A stretch of DNA of 8,299 bases from Acidobacteriota bacterium (GCA_021780415.1 JAJXYW010000012.1:1-8299); one strand, 5' to 3'. Counted from the stretch's first letter, positions 1-5,986 are shown. The notes: generated from the letters alone by a model not told the origin. Numbers and translations are program-made.

Positions 1-164
1 TCGTCGATGGCCGCGAAGTCGAAGGCATTCTCGCCGAGATCGCGGCCTACGGTGCCGACCTCCTGGTCATCGGCCTCAGCCAGCATCACGGCTTCGGCGA
101 GATGAGCAGTACCGCCCACCGTATCTCTCTGCAAGCACCCTGTCCGGTCCTCGGCGTCCACTAA
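1..164 (+). CDS. Universal stress protein (UspA family), C-terminal end only
   Basis: Only the last 53 codons are present; the gene begins before the window, reading from base 3 and stopping with TAA at 162-164. The residues match the end of a Usp domain: a buried strand reading DLLVIGL, then a loop and helix, then the typical final strand APCPVLGVH. In ATP-binding Usp proteins this region carries G-x2-G-x9-G-S/T. Here the first Gly is present (GLSQHH) but the second is replaced by Gln and the G of GST by Ser (SSTAHR), so nucleotide binding may be lost. Usp proteins are cytoplasmic stress or dormancy factors of varied function. The gene lies on the same strand as the sulfur-carrier gene, 141 nt upstream of it, and probably belongs to another transcription unit. 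The family call is fairly secure; its role is not knowable from this fragment. Confidence 0.75.
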   Translation, partial: VDGREVEGILAEIAAYGADLLVIGLSQHHGFGEMSSTAHRISLQAPCPVLGVH

Positions 165-177
165 ATCAGCCCATCTC

Positions 178-191
178 GCATAAAATAGAAG
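178..191 (+). promoter_or_regulatory. Possible -10 promoter element upstream of the sulfur-carrier gene
   Basis: TAAAAT at 181-186 is the only AT-rich hexamer of this kind in the 141-nt gap before the MoaD-like gene. It sits in the string GC-ATAAAAT-AGAAG, which resembles GC-TATAATT-AGAAG at 707-720 upstream of the next gene. No -35 box is visible 16-18 nt upstream. A start near 193 would give a leader of about 110 nt. Weak evidence, based mainly on the similarity of the two sites. Confidence 0.3.
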
Positions 192-305
192 CAGTACAAC
201 CCTCACCAGGCGCGTCCGTTACGCCGTTAGGAATCATCCACCGGTAGCCTGCAGCTTTTACCTCAAGAGACATTCAAGAGCCCCCGGAGATCCTCCCGAG
301 ACCCC

Positions 306-587
306 ATGAACATTCACATCCCCACCCCACTGCGCACCTACACCAACAAGCAGGAGACCGTCGCCGTCGATGGCGCCACCGTAGCCGAAGGCCTCGCCGC
401 TCTCACCACGGCCTTCCCCGCTATGCAGCAGCACCTCTTCACCGCCGAGGGCAAGCTGCGCTCCTTCGTCAACGTCTACCTCAACGACGACGACGTCCGC
501 TATCTCCCCGCCAAGGAAGAATCCCCCGTCGCCTCCACCGACGAACTCACCATCATCCCCAGCATCGCCGGCGGTTGTTGTCGCTAA
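306..587 (+). CDS. MoaD/ThiS/CysO-family sulfur-carrier protein with extended C-terminus
   Basis: A 93-residue beta-grasp (ubiquitin-like) protein. Such carriers are adenylated on a C-terminal Gly by an E1-like enzyme and converted to a thiocarboxylate, which donates sulfur to molybdopterin, thiazole, cysteine or homocysteine synthesis. Visible family features are the N-terminal strand MNIHIPTPLR, the central FVNVYLNDDDVRYL (residues 56-69) and the final strand ELTIIPSIAGG. The central and final segments resemble mycobacterial CysO (FVN-Y-ND-DVR; AGG end), so a role in cysteine-type sulfur transfer seems more likely than molybdopterin synthesis; this is inference. The active Gly-Gly pair is followed by Cys-Cys-Arg, so a protease of the Mec/QbsD JAMM type would be needed to expose it; none is in the window. 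The ribosome site is poor (GGAG at 286-289, 16 nt upstream). The next gene encodes the likely activating enzyme. Cytoplasmic. Confidence 0.85.
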   Translation: MNIHIPTPLRTYTNKQETVAVDGATVAEGLAALTTAFPAMQQHLFTAEGKLRSFVNVYLNDDDVRYLPAKEESPVASTDELTIIPSIAGGCCR

Positions 588-600
588 CCCCTTCACCATC

Positions 601-640
601 TGTCATCCTGAGCGCAGATTCGCGGATTCCCGCACCTCGG
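601..640 (+). repeat. Possible dispersed intergenic repeat (tgtcatcctgag type)
   Basis: The string tgtcatcctgagcg, followed by a 'ggattcccgc' segment, begins 13 nt after the sulfur-carrier stop codon. From memory, intergenic elements starting tgtcat(t/c)ctgagcgaag and continuing with 'gaatccc' are common in Acidobacteriota genomes, and this looks like a degraded copy. There is only one copy in the window, so repetition cannot be shown here. Confidence 0.3.
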
Positions 641-705
641 CCGCTCCGTCCCTGCAGCTTCGCTCGCCTTCGTACATCCAATCATCAGGCCGGTCTTGAT
701 ACCCT

Positions 706-714
706 TGCTATAAT
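706..714 (+). promoter_or_regulatory. Extended -10 promoter candidate upstream of moeB
   Basis: TGCTATAAT matches the extended -10 consensus TGnTATAAT exactly. No -35 hexamer stands at the right distance; TTGATA at 696-701 is only 7 nt away. An extended -10 can work without a good -35. A start near 721 would give a leader of about 150 nt before the moeB start at 874, containing all the hairpins described below. This suggests moeB has its own promoter and is not only read through from the carrier gene. Confidence 0.45.
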
Positions 715-730
715 TAGAAGAGCAAGAGTA

Positions 731-760
731 GCCCGGCCAACCTGCCGGGCCTTTGCGTTT
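731..760 (+). terminator. Terminator-like hairpin between sulfur-carrier gene and moeB
   Basis: A perfect 7-bp GC stem (GCCCGGC at 731-737 with GCCGGGC at 744-750) and a 6-nt loop, followed by the T-containing tail CTTTGCGTTT at 751-760. The T-run is interrupted, so termination may be weak. It could end transcripts from the upstream carrier gene. It also lies only about 10 nt after the predicted start from the promoter at 706-714, so it could instead act as an attenuator in the moeB leader. Confidence 0.45.
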
Positions 761-771
761 AAGAGCGGGTC

Positions 772-847
772 GGACTTCTGTAAGTCCACCTCTAACCGCA
801 GTCTTGCAAGGACTTCAGATCAGAAAGTATCTGGGGGCACCCCCCCC
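772..847 (+). other. Structured leader of moeB with competing small hairpins
   Basis: Three inverted repeats follow each other. GGACTT (772-777) pairs with AAGTCC (782-787) over a CTGT loop. CAGAT (816-820) pairs with ATCTG (829-833). A G-run (833-837) faces an eight-base C-run (840-847). GGACTTC recurs at 810-816, so AAGTCC at 782-787 could pair with either copy, giving two mutually exclusive folds. The moeB ribosome site GGAAGGA lies just downstream at 864-870. No known riboswitch class is recognised. The pairings are visible in the sequence; a regulatory role is only a possibility. Confidence 0.3.
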
Positions 848-873
848 ACCCACCAGCTAAACTGGAAGGACAC

Positions 874-2094
874 ATGATCGCCACTGCCACCGAAACTGCC
901 ACCCTCCCCAAGCTCACCAACGAGGAGATCGCCCGCTACTCCCGCCACCTCATCCTGCCCGAAGTCGGCATGGAGGGCCAGCAGAAGCTCAAGGCCGCCA
1001 AGGTCCTCTGCGTCGGTACCGGCGGCCTCGGCGCGCCGCTCGCCATGTACCTCGCCGCAGCCGGCGTCGGCACCCTCGGCCTGGTCGACTTCGACGTCGT
1101 CGACGAGTCCAATCTCCAGCGCCAGATCATCCACTCCCAGGCCACCGTCGGCAAGCTCAAAGTAGACTCCGCCGAGATCATGCTCAACGGCCTCAACAAG
1201 AACATCAAAGTCGTCAAGCACAATACCATGCTCACCAGCGCCAACGCGCTTGAGATCTTCAAGGACTACGACGTCATCGCCGACGGCACCGACAACTTCC
1301 AGACCCGCTACCTGGTCAACGACGCCTGCGTCCTCACCGGCAAGCCCAACGCCTACGGCAGCATCTTCCGCTTCGAAGGCCAGGCCAGCGTCTTCGCCAC
1401 CGAGGAAGGCCCCTGCTACCGCTGCCTCTACCCCGAGCCACCGCCGCCCGGCCTCGTCCCCTCCTGCGCCGAAGGCGGCGTCCTCGGCATCCTCCCCGGC
1501 TTAGTCGGCGTCATCCAGGCCACCGAAGTCATCAAGTTAATTCTCGGCATCGGCGAACCCCTCATCGGTCGCCTCCTGTTAGTCGACGCCCTCGGCATGA
1601 GCTTCCGCACCATGAAGCTGCGCAAGAACCCCGACTGCCCCATGTGCGGCACCCACGAGATTAAGGAACTCATCGACTACGACCAGTTCTGCGGCATCCC
1701 CAAGCCCACTGAAGTCGGTCCGCTCGAAGTTAGCTCTCACGGCAAAACCGCCGATCTCCCCATCGTTGACGGCATCCCACAGATGACCGTCGAGCAGCTC
1801 AAAGCCCGCATCGACGCCGGCACCGCGCCCTTCATCCTCGACGTCCGCGAACCCCACGAGTACCAGATCGTCGACATCGGCGCACCGCTGATCCCCGTCG
1901 GCGATCTCCCCAACCAGCTTCACCGCCTCACCTTCCCGAAGACAACAGAGATTGTCATTCATTGCAAATCCGGCGCTCGCTCTCAGCGTGCAGCTCTCTT
2001 CCTCAAGGAACAGGGCTACACCAACGTCAGCAACCTCGCCGGAGGCATCCTCGCCTGGGCCGACCGCATCGACAAAAAGCTCCCCAAGTACTAA
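874..2094 (+). CDS. moeB: MoeB/MoeZ-type adenylyltransferase fused to a rhodanese domain
   Basis: A 406-residue two-domain protein. Residues about 15-275 form an E1-like ThiF/MoeB domain: nucleotide loop GTGGLG (48-53), DFDVVDESNLQRQ (72-84), DGTDN (137-141), zinc-binding cysteine pairs CYRC (181-184) and CPMC (255-258), and PSCAEGG with the conserved Cys198. Residues about 303-402 form a rhodanese domain with the active loop HCKSGARS, Cys364 carrying the persulfide. The fusion is that of eukaryotic MOCS3/Uba4 and mycobacterial MoeZ: the first domain adenylates the C-terminal Gly of a carrier protein with ATP, the second supplies sulfur to make the thiocarboxylate. The partner is most likely the carrier encoded at 306-587. 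Bacterial MoeB proper has no rhodanese domain, so the product may serve several carriers. The start at 874 is supported by GGAAGGA at 864-870. Cytoplasmic. The family is certain; the end product of the pathway is not. Confidence 0.93.
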   Translation: MIATATETATLPKLTNEEIARYSRHLILPEVGMEGQQKLKAAKVLCVGTGGLGAPLAMYLAAAGVGTLGLVDFDVVDESNLQRQIIHSQATVGKLKVDSAEIMLNGLNKNIKVVKHNTMLTSANALEIFKDYDVIADGTDNFQTRYLVNDACVLTGKPNAYGSIFRFEGQASVFATEEGPCYRCLYPEPPPPGLVPSCAEGGVLGILPGLVGVIQATEVIKLILGIGEPLIGRLLLVDALGMSFRTMKLRKNPDCPMCGTHEIKELIDYDQFCGIPKPTEVGPLEVSSHGKTADLPIVDGIPQMTVEQLKARIDAGTAPFILDVREPHEYQIVDIGAPLIPVGDLPNQLHRLTFPKTTEIVIHCKSGARSQRAALFLKEQGYTNVSNLAGGILAWADRIDKKLPKY

Positions 2095-2120
2095 CAATGT
2101 TTTGGTAACTACTGGTTTTA

Positions 2121-2609
2121 CTACCTGATTGCCCGTCCATGCGCGATCAACCAAAGCCACCCAGAGGAAATCGAGGCCGATAGCAACGCCACGCACAGGC
2201 ATTGCAATACGCGTCTCGAACTTGCCCAGATAGAAGAAGGTTGAGGTGCGTTGAGAATCGATAGATTGGTTTCATCGCGTGTCGTTCCGAGTTGTCTATA
2301 TGCAACAAGTCCAACCGAGACGATGAGAGCCGTGAACGACAGAACAGAAAAAGCACCCCATAGCGGCGCAATTCTAGCCAATCTGAGAATATTTCCCATC
2401 TCGATGTTAAGAAAGACAAATAGGATGAGGGCCCCCACACTACACGCAGCTATTAGGAGAATCCCGACCAAACCGGGTGCTCCCTCGTCGCTGCCCGCTC
2501 GATTCCGTACAAACCAGCCCCACAGCAGCCCGAACATCAGGATGAGTGTGACACGTCCGAACTCCCAAAGGTCTCCCCAGATTTCTTGAGCCAGAGCTGA
2601 AGCATTCAT
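2121..2609 (-). CDS. Hypothetical four-helix membrane protein
   Basis: A 162-residue protein with no family I recognise. Four hydrophobic segments are visible at about residues 19-34, 45-67, 80-104 and 134-156, joined by short charged loops, with a polar stretch (about 105-132) before the last helix. It has no signal peptide or obvious catalytic motif. The start at 2609 is chosen because AGGAAGG (2618-2624) lies 8 nt upstream; a longer frame from 2642 would run into the end of hom. That ribosome site overlaps the hom stop codon, and the genes are 13 nt apart, so it is probably the last gene of the guaD-hom unit. Its third codon positions are much less GC-biased than those of its neighbours, which suggests later acquisition. 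It converges on moeB with 26 nt between stop codons. Confidence 0.7.
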   Translation of the reverse strand: MNASALAQEIWGDLWEFGRVTLILMFGLLWGWFVRNRAGSDEGAPGLVGILLIAACSVGALILFVFLNIEMGNILRLARIAPLWGAFSVLSFTALIVSVGLVAYRQLGTTRDETNLSILNAPQPSSIWASSRRVLQCLCVALLSASISSGWLWLIAHGRAIR

Positions 2610-2622
2610 CCCTTTAGCCTTC

Positions 2623-3939
2623 CTAATCCGTCGCCGGATCATTCGCCACCAGAATCTCCAGACACAGCGGCGGCTCCACCATAAACGCCATCGTGGCCAT
2701 CTCGGCGACAGCCCTCTCCAGCGTCGAACTGCTACACGGCTCGGTCGTCACGACAAACGGCAACCGCGCTTCCGGATGCCCGCGATGCTGCAGCAGCGAG
2801 TCAATGTTGACTCCATACTTCGCCAGCACCCCTGCAATCGCCGCCACAATTCCCGGCTTGTCCCCGACGACGAACCGAAGATAATGCGGCGCCACCACAT
2901 CGCCCACCACCTTCATCTTCTTCGCCGGCAGCCGCACCTGCACACTGCCCTCCGCAATCGCGCGCACATCGCTCATCACCGCGACCGCCGTCGGATGCCC
3001 GCCCGCACCATGCCCGCTAAACACCACGTCGCCGCCAAAGCGGCCACTGGTCACCACCATATTCTGCGTCCCATGCGACCACGCAATCGGCGATGCCGTC
3101 GGCACCAGCATCGGCCCCACGCTGGCGCTCACCACACCATCGACCACCTCTGCACGCGATACCTGCCGCACTGTGCAGCCCAACTCTTTCGCATACGCAA
3201 AATCGATGGCCGAAATCATTGCAATCGTCTGTGTCGGCACCTGCTCCGGATCGATCTCCGCATGCAGCGCTAATCTTGCCAGAACGCACAACTTCGCCCG
3301 CGCATCGAACCCATCGACATCCGCCGAAGGATTTGCCTCTGCATACCCTGCGGCCTGCGCCTTCGCCAGCACCTCACCGTAATTCGCGCCACTCTCCATC
3401 GAGCTCAGGATGAAGTTGCACGTACCATTCACAATCCCGCTGATCCGCGTAATCTGGTCGCCGCTCAGCCCCTGCGCGATGCCCGGAATTACCGGCACGC
3501 CACCGGCCACCGCTGCCCCATAGAGCAACTGCACCCCGTTGCTCGCAGCCAGCGCAAACAACTCCGCTCCACGATAAGCAATCAACTGTTTGTTCGCGGT
3601 CACCACATGCTTACCCGAGCTCAATGCCGCGCGCAGCCAACCCTCCGCCGGATCCAGCCCGCCCATCAACTCGACCACCACGTCCACATCCTTTGCGTCC
3701 AGCACATCTTCGACGCGCTCAGTCCACAGTGAATCGCTGGCCACAAACTTCGCATGCGCATGGGCACGTTTCCGCTGCACGCCACGATTGAACACATGCG
3801 TAATCCGCATGTCCTCATTCCCAGAGGCGGCCAGCACCTCGGCAAACGCACTCCCAACCGTCCCAAATCCCAGCAACCCAACGCGCAACAGATTTCTCCT
3901 TCGTTCGTCCGTCTTCGAGTCCATTCTTTCGACTGTCAT
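2623..3939 (-). CDS. hom: Homoserine dehydrogenase with C-terminal ACT domain
   Basis: A 438-residue enzyme reducing L-aspartate-4-semialdehyde to L-homoserine with NAD(P)H, the branch point toward threonine and methionine. It has an N-terminal Rossmann domain with GFGTVG (24-29), ELMGG (90-94) and TANKQLI (114-120). The catalytic domain has NGTCNFIL (171-178), Glu201, DVDGFDARAK (207-216) with the expected catalytic Lys216, and the substrate-side GAGGHPTA (311-318). An ACT domain follows from about 354 (LRFVVGDKPG), which in this family usually gives feedback control by threonine. Length fits the monofunctional ACT-bearing type. The start at 3939 shares one base with the guaD stop (TAATG) and has an AGGTGG-like ribosome site; an upstream start inside guaD and a later ATG at residue 6 are less likely. 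The stop lies 13 nt before the membrane-protein gene. Cytoplasmic. Confidence 0.95.
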   Translation of the reverse strand: MTVERMDSKTDERRRNLLRVGLLGFGTVGSAFAEVLAASGNEDMRITHVFNRGVQRKRAHAHAKFVASDSLWTERVEDVLDAKDVDVVVELMGGLDPAEGWLRAALSSGKHVVTANKQLIAYRGAELFALAASNGVQLLYGAAVAGGVPVIPGIAQGLSGDQITRISGIVNGTCNFILSSMESGANYGEVLAKAQAAGYAEANPSADVDGFDARAKLCVLARLALHAEIDPEQVPTQTIAMISAIDFAYAKELGCTVRQVSRAEVVDGVVSASVGPMLVPTASPIAWSHGTQNMVVTSGRFGGDVVFSGHGAGGHPTAVAVMSDVRAIAEGSVQVRLPAKKMKVVGDVVAPHYLRFVVGDKPGIVAAIAGVLAKYGVNIDSLLQHRGHPEARLPFVVTTEPCSSSTLERAVAEMATMAFMVEPPLCLEILVANDPATD

Positions 3940-4412
3940 TAGTACACCACCTTTACAGCCGTATCGCGCCACGCCGCAAAACTCGCCCACGCCTCATCCG
4001 GCAGCATCTGCACCATAGGAATCGTCCGATCACTCATTGGCTTCTTCATCTCCTCATACAGAAACGCATCATCGAACCCCACCTTGGCCGCATCGTCCGC
4101 CGAATTCCCATAGTAGATCGCTCGGCAGCGCGCCCAGTAGATCGCCGCAAGGCACATCGGGCAAGGCTCGCAGCTCGTATACACCTCGCAGCCCTCAAGC
4201 TGAAATGTCCCCAGCGTCTGGCACGCATTGCGAATCGCCGTTACCTCGGCATGCGCCGTCGGATCATTCGATGCGGTCACCAGATTCACACCCGTCGCAA
4301 TCACCTTTCCGTCCTTCACCACCACCGCGCCAAACGGACCACCACGTCCGCTCGCGACGTTCTCCGTCGCCAGCGCGATCGCCTCTTGCATAAACGCCCG
4401 GTTGCCCTCCAT
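3939..4412 (-). CDS. guaD: Guanine deaminase (cytidine-deaminase-fold)
   Basis: A 157-residue zinc hydrolase converting guanine to xanthine and ammonia. It shows the deaminase signature: HAE (54-56), with His54 a zinc ligand and Glu56 the proton shuttle, and SCEPCPMC (80-87) giving zinc ligands Cys84 and Cys87. It resembles Bacillus subtilis GuaD closely: GGPFGAVVVKDG, NDPTAHAEVTAIR, IYWAR with Trp93, GFDDAFLYEE, Glu140 before the AWRD segment, and a C-terminal Tyr157 like the residue that closes the partner's active site in the domain-swapped dimer. These points favour guanine deaminase over tRNA adenosine deaminase TadA, which has the same fold. The start at 4412 follows GAGGGAGG (4417-4424). 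It is divergent from allB, which points to purine breakdown, and its stop overlaps the hom start by one base. Confidence 0.92.
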   Translation of the reverse strand: MEGNRAFMQEAIALATENVASGRGGPFGAVVVKDGKVIATGVNLVTASNDPTAHAEVTAIRNACQTLGTFQLEGCEVYTSCEPCPMCLAAIYWARCRAIYYGNSADDAAKVGFDDAFLYEEMKKPMSDRTIPMVQMLPDEAWASFAAWRDTAVKVVY

Positions 4413-4437
4413 TGCGCCTCCCTCAAGACAAGGATTC

Positions 4438-4468
4438 AGAGTTGAGAGCCTTCTTTGCCCTCAACTCT
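4438..4468. promoter_or_regulatory. Perfect inverted repeat in the guaD-allB divergent region, candidate operator
   Basis: AGAGTTGAG (4438-4446) and its exact reverse complement CTCAACTCT (4460-4468) are separated by 13 nt, putting the half-site centres 22 bp apart, about two helical turns. It lies in the gap between the divergent starts of guaD (4412) and allB (4529). A dimeric regulator of purine breakdown bound here could control both directions. No regulator gene is in the window to link to it. It could also form an RNA hairpin in either 5' leader. Confidence 0.5.
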
Positions 4469-4528
4469 CCACCCAAAGATCTCGCGATTCCCTATCTTCC
4501 AATGTCTGTTTTTGCTCTAATCAGCAAT

Positions 4529-5977
4529 ATGGTACATGCTCTCCGTTCCCGTCGCGTCATCACGCCCCACGGCGAACAGGACGCCGCCGTCCTCATCGAC
4601 GCCGAGCACATCGCCGCTATCAAGCCTCTGTCTGAGGTCTCCGCAAACATTCCCGTCGAAGATCTCGGCTCGCTCGCCCTTCTTCCGGGCCTCATCGACG
4701 TCCATACCCACATCAATGAACCCGGCCGAACCGATTGGGAAGGTTTCGCCACCGCCACGCGCGCCGCAGCGGCTGGCGGCTTCACTACCCTCATCGACAT
4801 GCCGCTCAACTGTCTCCCAGAGACCACCAACGTCGCCGCCCTCGAGCTCAAGCGCGAGGCCGCAACCTCTGGTGGCCCTGGCGCTACGCCACAGTGTCTC
4901 GTCGATTATGCCTTCTGGGGCGGCTGCGTCGACGGCAATCAGCCCGATCTCGAACTTCTCGCCCTCGCCGGAGTCGTCGGCTTCAAGAGCTTCCTCATCT
5001 ACCCCGGCTGCGACGGCTTCACCGCCATCGACCGCGTCCACCTCGAGCGTGCCATCCCGCACATCGCACGCACAGGCCTTCCGCTACTCGTCCATGCCGA
5101 ACTCGAACCCTCCATCAGCGCCGCCGTAGCGCACCTCAACTCGACCGGTGCCGACTGGCGCGAATACTCCACGTATCTTGCATCACGCCCCGACGAAGCC
5201 GAACTCGAAGCCATCGAGTTGCTCCTCGATCTCTGCCGCGACCACCGCTTCCGCCTGCACATTGTCCATCTCTCCACAGCCAAAGCCCTGCCGCTGATCG
5301 CCGCCGCCAAACGCGAAGGCCTTCCCGTTACCGTCGAGACGTGCCCTCACTTCCTCCACCTTACCGCCGAAACTATCCCGGACAATCCCAATGGCCCCAC
5401 GCTCTGCAAGTGTGCCCCTGCGATCCGCAGCGCCGCCAACCGCGAGCAGTTGTGGCAGGCCTTGCGCGACGGCCTCATCGATCTCATTGCCACCGACCAC
5501 TCACCCTGCCCACCACACATGAAGCGAACACATGCCGACCACGTCGCGCCCGGCGAACAACCGGGCCGTTTCGACCTCGCCTGGGGCGGAATCCCCTCGC
5601 TCTCCACTACGCTCTCGGTCCTCTGGACCGAGTGCACGCGCCGCGAACTCACGCTCTCGCAACTAGCCGAGTGGACCTCCGCCGCACCCGCGCGGCTCGC
5701 CGGCCTGTCCACCCACATCGGCTCCATCGAACCCGGCAAGCACGCCAACCTCGTTGCCTTCGACCCCGACGCGATCTTCACCCTCACCCCCGACATGCTC
5801 CACTACCGTCACAAGATCTCCCCCTACCTCGGCGAAACCCTGCGCGGCCTTGTCCGCTCCACCTGGCTGCGCGGCCAGCGCGTCTTCTACCGCGACGCCT
5901 CCACCCCCAGCGATGTATTCGCCATCACAGCCCGTGGCCGTGAGCACGCGCTATCCTGTTTCCTCACACCGGAGTAG
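4529..5977 (+). CDS. allB: Allantoinase
   Basis: A 482-residue amidohydrolase-superfamily enzyme that opens the hydantoin ring of S-allantoin to give allantoate. The TIM-barrel metal ligands are all visible: DVHTH (57-61) with His59 and His61, Lys153 in VVGFKSFL (the lysine carbamylated in this family), His189 in LLVHAE, His247 in HIVHLS, and Asp323 in ATDHSPCPP. HINEPGR (61-67), MPLNCLPETT and YRHKISPYLG also match the E. coli AllB type and favour allantoinase over dihydropyrimidinase or dihydroorotase. No start has a good ribosome site. ATG at 4529 fits the family N-terminus; ATG at 4502 (491 residues) is possible, but the added codons lack the GC-rich third positions seen in the rest, and a TTG at 4412 would run through the promoter region. 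First gene of the urate-degradation operon; its stop is 9 nt before uraD. Confidence 0.93.
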   Translation: MVHALRSRRVITPHGEQDAAVLIDAEHIAAIKPLSEVSANIPVEDLGSLALLPGLIDVHTHINEPGRTDWEGFATATRAAAAGGFTTLIDMPLNCLPETTNVAALELKREAATSGGPGATPQCLVDYAFWGGCVDGNQPDLELLALAGVVGFKSFLIYPGCDGFTAIDRVHLERAIPHIARTGLPLLVHAELEPSISAAVAHLNSTGADWREYSTYLASRPDEAELEAIELLLDLCRDHRFRLHIVHLSTAKALPLIAAAKREGLPVTVETCPHFLHLTAETIPDNPNGPTLCKCAPAIRSAANREQLWQALRDGLIDLIATDHSPCPPHMKRTHADHVAPGEQPGRFDLAWGGIPSLSTTLSVLWTECTRRELTLSQLAEWTSAAPARLAGLSTHIGSIEPGKHANLVAFDPDAIFTLTPDMLHYRHKISPYLGETLRGLVRSTWLRGQRVFYRDASTPSDVFAITARGREHALSCFLTPE

Positions 5978-5984
5978 CCACTCC
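5971..5984 (+). promoter_or_regulatory. Small hairpin over the allB stop and uraD ribosome site
   Basis: GGAGT (5971-5975) pairs perfectly with ACTCC (5980-5984) over the loop AGCC. The left arm holds GGAG, the only ribosome-site-like sequence before uraD, and the stem includes the first base of the allB stop TAG (5975-5977). Ribosomes finishing allB would open the stem, which would couple uraD translation to allB. The stem is short, so this is only suggestive. Confidence 0.3.
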
Positions 5985-5986
5985 TC

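Noticed and set aside
874..2094. moeB as part of a cofactor supply for xanthine dehydrogenase in the purine cluster
   Set aside because: Attractive because xanthine dehydrogenase needs molybdenum cofactor, but the gene is separated from the purine genes by hom and a membrane-protein gene, and its carrier partner looks CysO-like.
2776..3273. Open frame on the + strand opposite hom
   Set aside because: Its His/Arg-rich low-complexity translation is a shadow of the well-supported hom gene.
3940..3990. Upstream start for homoserine dehydrogenase at 3990
   Set aside because: It would add 17 residues lying inside guaD, with no family match. The TAATG start at 3939 has a ribosome site and a normal N-terminus.
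3939..4412. tRNA adenosine deaminase (TadA) as identity of the deaminase
   Set aside because: The NDPTAHAEVTAIR and GFDDAFLYEE segments, Trp93, Glu140 and the C-terminal Tyr match GuaD, and the neighbours are purine-degradation genes.
4412..4528. TTG at 4412 or ATG at 4502 as the allantoinase start
   Set aside because: The TTG would make the palindrome and promoter region coding and gives residues unlike the family. The 4502 ATG remains possible, but its extra codons lack the third-base bias of the gene.
4517..5062. Open frames on the opposite strand of allB
   Set aside because: They have no ribosome site or recognisable motif and mirror the codon bias of allB. The same applies to antisense frames in moeB, uricase and the sulfur-carrier gene.
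4735..5943. Long open frame (about 400 codons) inside allB in another reading frame
   Set aside because: Its translation is dominated by Arg, Pro and His, as expected from a shifted read of C-ending codons. The allB frame has all catalytic residues.
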